Assembly (NCBI RefSeq): GCF_026624755.1 | Contig: NZ_JAPMXC010000010.1 | Coordinates: 579,054 to 643,053, forward strand | Direction: 5' to 3' | Origin: Robbsia betulipollinis | GTDB lineage: Bacteria; Pseudomonadota; Gammaproteobacteria; Burkholderiales; Burkholderiaceae | DNA: 64,000 nt | Made by a program: the position numbers and the translations under genes | The notes under the pieces: model-generated | What the model saw: the letters and a program-made list of their open reading frames with translations, nothing else | Database searches by the model: none | What the model was told of the DNA's origin: nothing | In this document: one piece after another, positions 54,192 through 63,540 of the stretch | Numbering within the stretch: the first letter of the stretch is position 1 | How the letters are laid out: every line of letters begins with the position of its first letter

Positions 54192-55484
54192 TCACGGCTC
54201 GTTTTCAAGATAGCCTTGTCCCGGTTTTGGAATGTGCCAGGAGAAGAACAGGCCGACGGCGGTCAGTGCCGTGACGTACCAGTAGAAGCTCTGTTCGTTG
54301 CCGCCGGACTTCAGTGCGAGCGCGACGTATTCCGCGGAGCCTCCGAAGATCGCGTTGGCCAGCGCGTACGACAGCCCCACGCCGAGCGCGCGCACTTCGG
54401 GCGGAAAGACCTCGGCCTTGATCAGGCCGCTGATCGACGTGTACAGGCTGACGATCGCCAGCGCCACCACGACCAGACCGAACGCCGCCCAGGGGCTGCG
54501 GATGTCGCGCAGCGCGGTGAGCAGCGGTACCGTGCCGAGCGTCGCCAGCACGCCGAACGCGAGCATCGAATTGCGCCGGCCGATGCGGTCCGAGAGCGCG
54601 CCGAACAGCGGCTGCATGACCATGTAGACGAACAGCGCGCCGGTCATCACCAGGCTGGCCACCTTCGGCGGCATGCCGTTGGTGTTGACCAGATACTTCT
54701 GCATGTAGGTCGTGAACGTGTAGAAGATCAGCGATCCGCCCGCCGTATAGCCCAGCACCGTGAAAAACACCGCCTTGTGCCTGAAAAGGCCCGCCAGGGT
54801 GCCGGCGTCCTTGCGCTGGCGCACCTCGGTCGACGCCGTTTCCGCCAGCGAACGGCGCATGATCAGCGAGATCACCGCCGCCGCCGCGCCGATCGCGAAA
54901 GGAATCCGCCAGCCCCACGCGCGCAGGTCGGCATCGCTCAGCGACGCCTGCAGGATCACCAGCACCAGCACGGCCAGCAACTGCCCGCCGATCAGTGTCA
55001 CGTACTGGAAAGACGCCAGGAAACCGCGTTCGCCGCGCACCGCGACCTCGCTCATATAAGTGGCGCTGGTGCCGTACTCGCCGCCCACCGACAGGCCCTG
55101 GAACAGGCGCGCCAGCAGCAGCAGGAAGGGTGCCGCCGCGCCGATCGTCGCATAGGTCGGCAGGCAGGCAATCACCAGCGAGCCGCCGCACATCATCAGG
55201 ATCGACGTCAGCATGGCGCGGCGCCGGCCATGTTTGTCGGCGATGCGGCCGAACAGCCAGCCCCCGATGGGCCGCATCAGAAAGCCCGCGGCGAACACCC
55301 CCGCCGTATTCAGCAATTGCGTGGTCGCGTCCCCTTTTGGAAAGAACGACGCCGCGAAATAGATCGAGCAGAACGAATAGACGTAAAAGTCGAACCATTC
55401 GACCAGATTGCCCGACGATGCGCCCACGATCGCGAGAATGCGGCGTGTGCGGTCGGCGCCCGGCGCCCGTGCATCCGTTATCAT
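54192..55484 (-). CDS. MHS-family MFS permease (alpha-ketoglutarate permease-like)
   Basis: A 430-residue, 12-helix metabolite:proton symporter. Markers are [20 protein letters not shown], the [20 protein letters not shown] loop and [20 protein letters not shown]. Closest in type to KgtP; shikimate/citrate-type substrates are also possible. ATG at 55484 (MITDARAPG) has GGAGGA further upstream than usual. Monocistronic. Confidence 0.87.
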   Translation of the reverse strand: MITDARAPGADRTRRILAIVGASSGNLVEWFDFYVYSFCSIYFAASFFPKGDATTQLLNTAGVFAAGFLMRPIGGWLFGRIADKHGRRRAMLTSILMMCGGSLVIACLPTYATIGAAAPFLLLLARLFQGLSVGGEYGTSATYMSEVAVRGERGFLASFQYVTLIGGQLLAVLVLVILQASLSDADLRAWGWRIPFAIGAAAAVISLIMRRSLAETASTEVRQRKDAGTLAGLFRHKAVFFTVLGYTAGGSLIFYTFTTYMQKYLVNTNGMPPKVASLVMTGALFVYMVMQPLFGALSDRIGRRNSMLAFGVLATLGTVPLLTALRDIRSPWAAFGLVVVALAIVSLYTSISGLIKAEVFPPEVRALGVGLSYALANAIFGGSAEYVALALKSGGNEQSFYWYVTALTAVGLFFSWHIPKPGQGYLENEP

Positions 55485-55729
55485 GATGTTCCGTCTCCTC
55501 CGGACGCACATTGGCTGTCCCTGTTATTTTTAAGATAACGAGCGCGATCCTGCCAGAGACGAACTGCTGGAAAGCCGCGCCTGTTGCGGCTAAGCTTACA
55601 TGAAGCCGACAGCGGCAGGGGCTTTCCCGCATCGTCCCGTGCGTTCGGCCGAGGCGTGTTCGCCGCGACGGGCCGCATGCCCCAGGCGTGCCGGCCCGCT
55701 GCGGTCAATGGAAAACCGGAGAAAATCAG

Positions 55730-55999
55730 ATGCAAACGATATCGAAGAAATGGGTGCCGGCGCTTTGCCTGCTGCTGGGCAGTCTGTGCGCCGGCCAGGC
55801 CATGGCGCAGGCAACGGCGCAGGACGGGACGTCCGAAGGCGCCACCCACAAGGAAAAGAAAGCGATGAAGGCGCAGGCGAAGGCCGACAAGAAGACGTCG
55901 GTTGCACAGGCGAAGGCCGACAAGGTGGCTACCAAGGCCCAGGGCGACGCCGACAACAAGGCCGCGGACGCGCAGGTCGACTCGGCGAAGAAGCAGTGA
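55730..55999 (+). CDS. Small secreted Lys/Ala-rich protein
   Basis: An 89-residue protein with a signal peptide (MQTISKKWVPALCLLLGSLC cleaved at AMAQ) and a mature part made almost wholly of Ala, Lys, Asp and Gln (KAMKAQAKADKKTSVAQAKA then DKVATKAQGDADNKAADAQV), predicted as one amphipathic helix. It is preceded by a GGAGA ribosome site. Composition and size parallel the gene at 27219-27572 and it may be functionally related. No domain known. Confidence 0.75.
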   Translation: MQTISKKWVPALCLLLGSLCAGQAMAQATAQDGTSEGATHKEKKAMKAQAKADKKTSVAQAKADKVATKAQGDADNKAADAQVDSAKKQ

Positions 56000-56056
56000 T
56001 TTCGGGATGAACGACGGCCGGTAGCGGTTTTGCCGCCGCGCCGGCCGGCACCGTCT

Positions 56057-56467
56057 TCAGTGCCGCGCGCGTCTTTCGACCGCCGCCTTGAGGACGCTGA
56101 CCAATTGATCGATATCCGCCGGTTTGGTCAGGAAGTGCTGGAACCCTTCGGCGAAGCTGCGCAGCCGGTGCATCTCGTCGCCGTAGCCCGTGAGCGCGAT
56201 CGCGACCGCCGGTTCGACGCCGTGCCGGATCTCGTGCTCGCGCAGGGTCTGGATCAAATAGAAACCGTCCATTCCCGGCAGCATGATGTCGCACACCACC
56301 GCGTCGGGCAGCAGGCGGCTGGCGGTCTCGCTGCCCTCTTCCGCATCGGACACCGCAACGACATTGGCGCCGAGCGACGTCAGAAGCGCGCTGAGCGATT
56401 CTCTCGCTTCCAGATCATCCTCGACCAGGACGATGGTTCCCTGATCGAGTGGTAATGCAGTGTTCAT
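56057..56467 (-). CDS. Orphan single-domain response regulator
   Basis: A 136-residue CheY-like receiver: acidic pocket VEDD, phospho-acceptor Asp in VVCDIMLPGMDG, Thr in ALTGYGD and Lys in FLTKPADI. There is no output domain. ATG at 56467 (MNTALPLDQ) is used because it starts the receiver fold. No kinase is adjacent; the soluble HisKA_2 kinase at 18292-20067 also lacks a partner, but a link is only a possibility. Confidence 0.85.
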   Translation of the reverse strand: MNTALPLDQGTIVLVEDDLEARESLSALLTSLGANVVAVSDAEEGSETASRLLPDAVVCDIMLPGMDGFYLIQTLREHEIRHGVEPAVAIALTGYGDEMHRLRSFAEGFQHFLTKPADIDQLVSVLKAAVERRARH

Positions 56468-56674
56468 ACAGGTGCTCGTCTCCGGCGTTGCCGCATTGAT
56501 CGCATTATACCGGCCGCCCACCGTGCTGCATTGACGTGAATCGGGCAAAACGCCCGCGGGCAGCGTCGCTTGCCGTCCGGATCGCCATACACACCCATGA
56601 TTGCGCCGGATAATGCTGCGTTCGTATGGGTTTCAGCGTAGGTTAACCGTTTTGTAACGAATTTTTTCTCTGCG

Positions 56675-57907
56675 ATGCAAGCTACAGATATTCGCTCCGC
56701 GGCGTCCGCGACCGCTGGCGCGCGCCCCGATTCCCTCGCCTGGGTGGAGCGTCTCGTGCGCTTCGACACGACCAGTCGCGCATCCAATCTCGGCATGGTC
56801 GAGACGATGCGCGATGCCTTGCTTCCCCATGGCGTACAACCCACGCTGACATACGATGCCGCGCGCGGCAAGGCGAACCTCTTCGTCACCCTCGCCGCCG
56901 CCGACGGCAATGCCCAGGGCGGACTGGTGCTCTCCGGACATACCGATGTCGTGCCCGTCGATGGACAGGACTGGACGTCCGACCCCTTCCGTCCGGAGAT
57001 CCGCGACGGCCTGCTGTACGGGCGCGGCGCCTGCGACATGAAAGGTTTCATCGGCTGCGTGCTCACGGCCTTGCCCGCCTTCGCGGCCGCGCGGTTGCGC
57101 GAGCCTGTCCACTTCGCGTTTTCCTACGATGAGGAAGTGGGATGCCTGGGTGCGCCCGTGATGCTGGCCGATCTCGCCGCGCGCGGCGTGCGCCCGTCCG
57201 GCTGCATCATCGGCGAGCCGACGGACATGCGCGTGATCACCGCGCACAAAGGCATCAACGTCTACAAATGCTGCGTACGCGGCCGCGCCGCGCATTCCTC
57301 GCTGACGCCGCAGGGGGTCAACGCGATCGAATACGCGGCCCGCCTGATCTGCTTCCTGCGCGATCTGGCCGACGAAATGCGCGCGCAGGGGCCGTTCGAC
57401 CGCGCGTTCGACGTGCCTTTCACCACCGCGCAGACCAGCATGATCAAGGGCGGCAATGCGGTGAACACCGTGCCGGCGGAATGCGACGTGCTGTTCGAGT
57501 ACCGCAATCTGCCCGGCGTCGATCCGGCCGCGATCGATGCGCGCATCCGCGCTTACGTGGACGGCGAATTGGTGCCGCGTATGCGGCGCGAGCATCCCGA
57601 TGCCGCCGTCGACCTGTCGCGGCTCGCGGCGGTGCCCTCGCTGGATGCATCGGAGCAGGCGGCGGTGACCGCGCTGGTGCGCGCGCTGGCGCGCGACGAT
57701 ATGGTGCGTAAGGTCGGCTATGCCACCGAGGGCGGGCAATTCGCGCTGGCCGGCATTCCCGCGGTCATTTGCGGCCCCGGCAGTATCGAGCAGGCGCACA
57801 AGGCGGACGAGTTCGTGTCGCTGGTGCAACTGGGGGAGTGCGATGTTTTTTTGGGAAGGTTGGTGCGGAGTTTGAGCGGGGAGGGGGGCGTGGTTTCGTC
57901 CTGCTGA
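56675..57907 (+). CDS. argE: Acetylornithine deacetylase
   Basis: A 410-residue M20-family zinc hydrolase that removes acetate from N-acetylornithine in arginine synthesis. Metal ligands and catalytic residues are in SGHTDVVPVDGQDW, YGRGACDMKGF, SYDEEVGCLGAP and GEPTDMRV; the dimerisation domain has HSSLTPQGVNAIEYA, and the last ligand is in PGSIEQAHKADEF. The ATG at 56675 follows an AT-rich promoter-like region. Single gene, divergent from the response regulator. Confidence 0.9.
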   Translation: MQATDIRSAASATAGARPDSLAWVERLVRFDTTSRASNLGMVETMRDALLPHGVQPTLTYDAARGKANLFVTLAAADGNAQGGLVLSGHTDVVPVDGQDWTSDPFRPEIRDGLLYGRGACDMKGFIGCVLTALPAFAAARLREPVHFAFSYDEEVGCLGAPVMLADLAARGVRPSGCIIGEPTDMRVITAHKGINVYKCCVRGRAAHSSLTPQGVNAIEYAARLICFLRDLADEMRAQGPFDRAFDVPFTTAQTSMIKGGNAVNTVPAECDVLFEYRNLPGVDPAAIDARIRAYVDGELVPRMRREHPDAAVDLSRLAAVPSLDASEQAAVTALVRALARDDMVRKVGYATEGGQFALAGIPAVICGPGSIEQAHKADEFVSLVQLGECDVFLGRLVRSLSGEGGVVSSC

Positions 57908-58120
57908 CGGGCGTCCATCCGGATTTTCGTGGACGAGGAAGGATTCATCGCGCCGGTCGCCGGCACGGCGCAGCAACTGGCGCCGCACATTCGAGACCGA
58001 TGCGTTTCCCTACCCGGCGACCGGCCACGACCGGTACACGGGCGTGCAGCTGATCCTCTCCATGCCGCGGTACCCCCGGCGGAAGGGTCGTCCCGGTTCC
58101 GAAAACCAACCTTCGTTTCT
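57908..58120 (+). other. Gap after argE with coding-like remnants
   Basis: Together with the operator region this 329-bp gap has no intact gene. Two short protein-like stretches in different frames read IFVDEEGFIAPVAGTAQQLA and then FETDAFPYPATGHDRYTGVQ LILSMPRYPRR without a start; base use is gene-like. They may be what is left of a small gene, family unrecognised. No structured RNA seen. Confidence 0.4.
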
Positions 58121-58213
58121 CGTTATATTTTACCGTATATAATGCGGGCGCTTCGTCTTCACGGTTCCCCATGGAATTCGTGCGCTTGCCGTTATATACG
58201 GTAAAATACATCG
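58121..58213 (+). promoter_or_regulatory. Two ModE-type Mo-boxes upstream of the TonB/ABC operon
   Basis: Box 1 is CGTTATATT (58121-58129), six bases, TATATAATG (58136-58144); box 2 is CGTTATATA (58190-58198), six bases, AATACATCG (58205-58213). The ModE Mo-box is CGTTATATA-N6-TATATAACG: the four halves match at 8, 8, 9 and 6 of 9 positions. The right part of box 1 and left part of box 2 also form a perfect 17-bp inverted repeat (58126-58142 with 58192-58208). Box 2 ends 23 bp before the receptor start codon. Molybdate-loaded ModE would repress here. Confidence 0.68.
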
Positions 58214-58236
58214 ACCCGGTGTCTCGGGCAAATACA

Positions 58237-60516
58237 ATGAGAACGAAAAAATTCGGGGCGTCCGTGGCGCTGGTGGCGGCCTACCTGTCGGCGCCGGCAG
58301 CCATGGCGCAATCGAGCGACGTCAACGCCGACAACTCGGTCCAAACGAAACCCGATACCGATACGGCGACCCCGGACGGTCGTCTGCCGGCCGTGGACGT
58401 ACGCGGGATTCCCGACGACGGTAGCGCGGCAGCCGGCTATCGTACCAGGCAGGTGGCGGTGGGCGTACTGGGAGCCGCCTCGGAGCTGGACACGCCCTTT
58501 TCCGTGGATACGGTGCCGCATGCCCTGATCGAGAACACCGAAGCGCATACCTTGCAGGACGTGTTGCGCTACTTGCCCTCGACGCAGTTCGACGAGCGTT
58601 TCAGCGATGACTGGGGACGCTTGCAGACGCGGGGCTTCCAGTCGAATCTCGACAATGTGTATGTCGACGGCATTCCCGTGACCGGCAATCCGTTGAGCCA
58701 GATACCGGTGGAGGAATTCGAAAGCCTGCAGGTGCTGAACGGTGTATCGGCGTTCGCCTTCGGACCGCAGTTTCCGTCCGGCGCGTTCAACATCATCACC
58801 AAAGCCCCGACAGCCGAGCCGTCACACAGCATGACGACCGGCTATATCAGCAACGCGCAGTATTTCGTGAGCGGCGACTACAGCGACCGGGTCGGCCCGG
58901 TTGCCTATCGTTTCAACGTTCTGCAAAGCGATGGCGAAGGCTATGTCTCGACCAGTCACGTGGATCGCACCTACTTCAGCGGCGCCGTCGATCTCACCAT
59001 CACGCGAAACGACACGGTGCATCTGTCGATCAGCCACTACGACTACCGTGCATCGGGTTTCCCCGGCTTTTTCTACATGTCGAACGCGACCGAAGCGGTG
59101 GCGCCGGCGCCCAATCTCGCAAAGGCGGGCTACGGTCAGCCCTGGGCGGTGCTGCGCGACGACGCGACCATCGCCGAGGTCAAATGGGATCACCGTTTCG
59201 ACGATGACTGGAAATTCAGTCTCGGCGTGAATTGGGAGTCGAGCGGGCGCCAGACGTCGGACGTGGTGAACACGCTGACGCCCAACGGCAGCGGGGGCTA
59301 TACCAACAAGCAGACGTTCTCGCCGGAAGCGAACGGCTACGTGCACACGGAGACGATGGGCAATGCGGGAACCCTGACCGGTCATTTCACGACGGGTCCC
59401 GTCGCGCATACCCTGACGGTCGGCATCATCGGGACGTGGACGCCGTCCACGCATGCCGCCAACGTCAGCTCCGCGAAGTGCAATGGCGCCGCCACCTGCA
59501 CCCTGGGAACGACGTCTTACGGAGATCCCATCGTGTATCCGGATGCGTCGGCGTATCACTACGATTATGGCGGCGAAGGCGCGGACAAGAGCACCAGCTT
59601 CGAACAATCGTTGGTCGTCGGCGACAAGCTCGACTTCGGCCAGCATTGGTCCCTGCTCGGCGCGGTGGCGCAAACGTGGATCGGCAGCACGAGTTTCACC
59701 AATTCGGCGGCCAGCTATCTCGTGACGGGAACGAGTCCCACGGTCGGCTTGATGTTCAAGCCGATCAAGCCGCTGATGTTCTATGCAACCTATGCCGACG
59801 GCATCAATGTCGGCGAAACCCCGGCCGCGACCGCCACGTCGGCCTCCGGCAAGACGCTGACCGTCACGAATGCCTACGATCCGCTACGGCCTACCAGCAG
59901 CAAGCAGTTCGAGATCGGCGCGAAGGCCGACTGGGGGCGCTTCACCACCACGCTCGATGCGTTCCGCATTACCAAGGGGTTTTCCGAGTACGTCGACAAC
60001 GGCAACGGCACCGCGACGGACACGCAGGCGGGCATGCAACGCAATGTCGGCGTCGAGTTCATGGTGACGGGCAAAGTGACGCCGGACCTGACGGTGATGG
60101 GGGGCATGACCTGGCTTCACGCGCGACTCGTCAGTTCGATTTATGCGGATGCCGTGGGCAAGCAGCCTGCCGGGGTGCCGGAGTGGCAAGGCAACATCTA
60201 TGCGGAATACGCGCTGCGCTTTCTGCGTCCGGGCTTGAGCGTCGACGCGAATCTGCACTACACGGGTGTGCGCCCGGCCATCGATACGGGTGCGCAATCC
60301 GTCAAAGGCTATGTGACCCTGGATTTGGGCACGCGCTATGACTTCAAGCTGTGGGGTCACGCCACCAGTTGGCGCCTGAATGTGAGGAATGTCACCAATA
60401 CGCGCTATTGGGCGAACGTGGTCGGCAGCGCCGCGGGCGACAACGGCACCACCGCCGCGCAGTTGATGGCGGGCGATCCATTGACGGTCTCGACCAGTTT
60501 GCAGTTCCATTTTTAA
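58237..60516 (+). CDS. TonB-dependent outer-membrane receptor (predicted molybdate/tungstate or metallophore uptake)
   Basis: A 759-residue receptor. Signal peptide MRTKKFGASVALVAAYLSAP is cleaved at AMAQ; a TonB-box-like start LPAVDVRGIPDD precedes the plug (about 70-190, with NTEAHTLQDVLRYLPSTQF, RLQTRGFQSNLDNVYVDGIP and SGAFNIITK). A 22-strand barrel follows and ends LTVSTSLQFHF with terminal Phe. By family it would be called a siderophore receptor; the two Mo-boxes just upstream suggest molybdenum-related control instead. It leads a four-gene operon with a BtuF-class importer. An upstream ATG at 58171 in frame overlaps the operator and is rejected. Confidence 0.88.
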   Translation: MRTKKFGASVALVAAYLSAPAAMAQSSDVNADNSVQTKPDTDTATPDGRLPAVDVRGIPDDGSAAAGYRTRQVAVGVLGAASELDTPFSVDTVPHALIENTEAHTLQDVLRYLPSTQFDERFSDDWGRLQTRGFQSNLDNVYVDGIPVTGNPLSQIPVEEFESLQVLNGVSAFAFGPQFPSGAFNIITKAPTAEPSHSMTTGYISNAQYFVSGDYSDRVGPVAYRFNVLQSDGEGYVSTSHVDRTYFSGAVDLTITRNDTVHLSISHYDYRASGFPGFFYMSNATEAVAPAPNLAKAGYGQPWAVLRDDATIAEVKWDHRFDDDWKFSLGVNWESSGRQTSDVVNTLTPNGSGGYTNKQTFSPEANGYVHTETMGNAGTLTGHFTTGPVAHTLTVGIIGTWTPSTHAANVSSAKCNGAATCTLGTTSYGDPIVYPDASAYHYDYGGEGADKSTSFEQSLVVGDKLDFGQHWSLLGAVAQTWIGSTSFTNSAASYLVTGTSPTVGLMFKPIKPLMFYATYADGINVGETPAATATSASGKTLTVTNAYDPLRPTSSKQFEIGAKADWGRFTTTLDAFRITKGFSEYVDNGNGTATDTQAGMQRNVGVEFMVTGKVTPDLTVMGGMTWLHARLVSSIYADAVGKQPAGVPEWQGNIYAEYALRFLRPGLSVDANLHYTGVRPAIDTGAQSVKGYVTLDLGTRYDFKLWGHATSWRLNVRNVTNTRYWANVVGSAAGDNGTTAAQLMAGDPLTVSTSLQFHF

Positions 60517-60573
60517 GATATGACGTCCAGACACGATGCCGATAAGGGATGCCGCGAAGACGGCGGAGTGCGA

Positions 60574-61677
60574 ATGATTCGACGCGATGCTTCTCGCAAG
60601 GGACGCGGCAGGGGGCGCGGCACGGTGCGTTGCGCGGGACGCGCCCTCGGCGTCATGTGCCTGCTGGGGCTGCACCTGCTGATGCCGCTGCGCGCCGAGG
60701 CCGCCGCTACCCGCACGATCACCTTTTACGGGAACGAAACCATCACCGTCCCCGACAAGATCGAGCGGATCGCGGTGGCCTGGCCGGCGGAGAACTCGAT
60801 CATCGCCATGCTGGGCTATGGCGACAAGATCATCGCGACTTCCCGGGCGATTCGCGACCAGCCGGTATTTCAAAAATTCGTGCCGTCGATCAAGAACGCG
60901 GTGGTGATCGGGATGAATGGAGCCCCCGGCGCCGGAGATCTGAACGTGGAGGCGATTATCGCGCTTCATCCCGACGTCATTTTCGTGCCGCAGCGGTTCG
61001 AACCGAACAAGATCGCGCAGTTGCGTCGGGCCGGCATTGCCGTTGCCGCGCTGCATGACAATTCGATGGATGCCATGGTGGAACGGACGTTGATCACGGG
61101 GGAGATCCTGGGCCCGGACGCGCAGGCGAAAGCACAACGCTACAAAACGTACTTCGAACGAAACGCGCATATCGTCCGGAATGCGTTGGCCACGGTTCCT
61201 CCGGATCGCCGGCTCAAGGTCTATCTGGCCAACGGTTCGCCCAACCGCACGTCTGGCGCGCCGTCGCTCGATGAGGATTGGATGCGGCTCGGCGGCGCGA
61301 CGAATATCGCCGAACACTGGGCGGGTGGTCAGCGTGGCGGTGCGACGGTGTCCGTCGAGCAGGTGCTGGCGGCGCAACCCGATGTGATCATCACGATGCC
61401 GGCCAAGCTTGCCGACGGCATCCGCCACGATCCGCAGTGGCAGGACATCAAGGCGGTGCGCGACGGGCGGGTTTACGGCAATCCGCAGGGCATGTTCTGG
61501 TGGTCGCGCGAGACGTCGGAAGAAGCGCTGCAGATCATCTGGGTGGCAAAGCTGTTGTACCCGCAGGCGCTTCCGCAGATCGATATGCGCCAGGAGACGC
61601 GGGACTTCTACAAGGTTTTTTACGGCTACGATCTCAGCGACGCCGAAATCGGCCAGTTTCTCTCGACGGGGCATTGA
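60574..61677 (+). CDS. Periplasmic metal/chelate-binding protein (BtuF/MolA class)
   Basis: A 367-residue class III binding protein (two lobes joined by a long helix). A long basic leader MIRRDASRKGRGRGRGTVRC precedes a hydrophobic signal segment ending RAEA. The mature protein starts RTITFYGNETITVPDKIERI and has PDVIFVPQRFEPNKIAQLRR and WMRLGGATNIAEHWAGGQRG. Iron-siderophore, cobalamin and MolA-type molybdate receptors share this fold; upstream Mo-boxes favour the last. ATG at 60574 has GGAG six bases upstream; ATG at 60520 is an alternative. Confidence 0.85.
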   Translation: MIRRDASRKGRGRGRGTVRCAGRALGVMCLLGLHLLMPLRAEAAATRTITFYGNETITVPDKIERIAVAWPAENSIIAMLGYGDKIIATSRAIRDQPVFQKFVPSIKNAVVIGMNGAPGAGDLNVEAIIALHPDVIFVPQRFEPNKIAQLRRAGIAVAALHDNSMDAMVERTLITGEILGPDAQAKAQRYKTYFERNAHIVRNALATVPPDRRLKVYLANGSPNRTSGAPSLDEDWMRLGGATNIAEHWAGGQRGGATVSVEQVLAAQPDVIITMPAKLADGIRHDPQWQDIKAVRDGRVYGNPQGMFWWSRETSEEALQIIWVAKLLYPQALPQIDMRQETRDFYKVFYGYDLSDAEIGQFLSTGH

Positions 61678-61681
61678 ACCC

Positions 61682-62515
61682 ATGTCCGGGACCCACGCGG
61701 AAGATGTGGTGAAACATGCCGCGGCAGGTGCGCCCGTCGTGCTCGAGGCCAGGGACATTCATTTCGCCTATCCTCACCAGCGCGTACTGCGCGGCGTCGA
61801 TCTCATCGTCGAACCTGGCGAAGTCGTGGCCCTGCTGGGCGCCAACGGCGCCGGTAAAAGCACCCTGTTGCGTATCCTGCTGGGTCTGGTGCGTCCGACA
61901 GAAGGCGAGGTGCTGCTCAACGGCCGTCCGCTCCGGACATTTGCCCGGCGCGAGATGGCCGCGCATATGGCCTACGTGCCGCAAGCCAACGTTTGCCCGT
62001 TTCCTTACCGCGTCCGCGAAGTCGTCGCGATGGGCCGCATCGGCCATACCGGCATGTTCGCGCAACCGGGCAGGTCCGATCGGGAGGCGGTCGGCAACGG
62101 GATGGAGCGTCTGGGTATCCAGCATCTTGCCGAGCGCCCCTATACGGAAATTTCAGGCGGGGAGCGGCAACTGACCCTGCTGTGCAGGGCCGTCGTGCAG
62201 GGCGCCTCGATGTTGGTCATGGATGAGCCGGCGTCCGCCCTGGATTTCGGTAACCAGGCCCGTTTGCTTTCGAGATTGCGTGCGCTGGCGGACGAGGGCA
62301 TGGCCGTTCTGATGTCCACGCACCATCCGGATCACGCGCTGGTCGCGGCCGATCGTGCGATTTTGCTGCGCGACGGCCGGGTGCTGGGGGAAGGACGACC
62401 TGCGGAGATATTGAGTGACGATGCATTGCAGACCGTCTATGGCATCACCGGCGAAGAGCTGCAGGCATTTACGGCACATCGCAAAATAGGGGGGCGCGTT
62501 GCCACTATCGAATGA
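61682..62515 (+). CDS. ABC importer ATPase (FecE/BtuD/MolC class)
   Basis: A 277-residue ATPase of the metal-chelate importer class. Walker A is GANGAGKST, signature ISGGERQLTLLCR (Leu-rich variant of LSGGERQ), Walker B MLVMDEPASALD, switch His in MSTHHPDHAL. It starts 4 bp after the binding-protein gene and overlaps the permease by 17 bp. Powers the importer. Confidence 0.9.
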   Translation: MSGTHAEDVVKHAAAGAPVVLEARDIHFAYPHQRVLRGVDLIVEPGEVVALLGANGAGKSTLLRILLGLVRPTEGEVLLNGRPLRTFARREMAAHMAYVPQANVCPFPYRVREVVAMGRIGHTGMFAQPGRSDREAVGNGMERLGIQHLAERPYTEISGGERQLTLLCRAVVQGASMLVMDEPASALDFGNQARLLSRLRALADEGMAVLMSTHHPDHALVAADRAILLRDGRVLGEGRPAEILSDDALQTVYGITGEELQAFTAHRKIGGRVATIE

Positions 62516-63527
62516 TTCGAAACGGCCATTGTGGCTCGTCGCCTGTATCGGTCTCTTCGCCGTCATGCTGCTGTTGGCCTTGTCCATGGGCGAATATCCG
62601 ATCAGCATGGCCGATATCGTGCGGTTTGCCGGTGTGTCCCTGGGTTTCGGCAGCATGCCTGCCGCGCAATATCATCTGCTGTCGAACATTCTGCTGACGG
62701 TGCGTTTGCCTCGAACGCTGGCCGCGGCACTGGTGGGCTTTGCGTTGTCCAGCTCCGGTGCCTCGTTTCAAGCGGTATTTCGCAATCCGCTCGTGTCGCC
62801 AGGACTGTTGGGCGTGCTCGCCGGTGCGGCGTGCGGGGCCGCGTTGGCGATGATATGCGGGGGATCATGGTGGATGATCCAGATCGTCAGTTTCGCGATG
62901 GGGCTGCTCGCCGTCGCGCTGGGAGTGGGCATCGGGGCCATGTTCGGTGGGGCTTCGATCGTGACGCTCATGCTGGGGGGCATCATCAGCGGCACGGCAT
63001 TCGGCGCTGCGTTGTCCGTCATCAAATATGTGGCGGATCCACAGGACCAATTGCCCTCCATCGTTTTCTGGTTGATGGGCAGTTTCGATGCCGCCCGGTT
63101 GCCGCAAGTGGGCTGGCTGGCGCTTCCCATCCTGCTGGCCGGGGTGCTGCTCGCCTTCCTCGGCAGGGCCCTCGATGTGATGTCGATGGGTGATGACGAG
63201 GCGCGCACCCTGGGCATCCCGGTGGACCTGGTACGGTATGGCGTGATCGCCATCGCGACGCTCGTATCGGCGCTCTCCGTGTCGATCGCGGGCATGATCG
63301 GCTGGGTGGGCCTGCTCATCCCGCATATCGCCAGGCTCTTGCTCGGTTCGTCGAATTCGCGTTTGATTTCCGCGAGTGCGTTGCTTGGGGCAAGCTTCAT
63401 GATCGCGGCCGATTGTTTGTCACGGAACCTCGGCCGCGTCGAAATTCCCGTGGGCATCGTCACCGAGTGTCTGGGCGTTCCGGCCTTCATCGTCGTGCTG
63501 CACCGGTCGCGCCGTGCATGGCGTTGA
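62499..63527 (+). CDS. ABC importer permease (FecCD/BtuC/MolB class)
   Basis: A 342-residue, about 10-helix permease. Family markers are RLPRTLAAALVGFALSSSGA, NPLVSPGLLGVLAGA, PSIVFWLMGSFDAA and IGWVGLLIPHIARLLLGSSN. The start is TTG at 62499, inside the end of the ATPase gene, preceded by a GGGGGG purine stretch. Last gene of the operon. Forms the inner-membrane channel with the ATPase for the ligand handed over by the binding protein. Confidence 0.9.
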   Translation: MPLSNDSKRPLWLVACIGLFAVMLLLALSMGEYPISMADIVRFAGVSLGFGSMPAAQYHLLSNILLTVRLPRTLAAALVGFALSSSGASFQAVFRNPLVSPGLLGVLAGAACGAALAMICGGSWWMIQIVSFAMGLLAVALGVGIGAMFGGASIVTLMLGGIISGTAFGAALSVIKYVADPQDQLPSIVFWLMGSFDAARLPQVGWLALPILLAGVLLAFLGRALDVMSMGDDEARTLGIPVDLVRYGVIAIATLVSALSVSIAGMIGWVGLLIPHIARLLLGSSNSRLISASALLGASFMIAADCLSRNLGRVEIPVGIVTECLGVPAFIVVLHRSRRAWR

Positions 63528-63540
63528 GTCATCGTTTGTA

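Noticed and set aside
58171-58236. Upstream in-frame ATG of the TonB receptor
   Set aside because: It would place 22 residues before the signal peptide and overlap the second Mo-box; ATG at 58237 starts a proper signal peptide.
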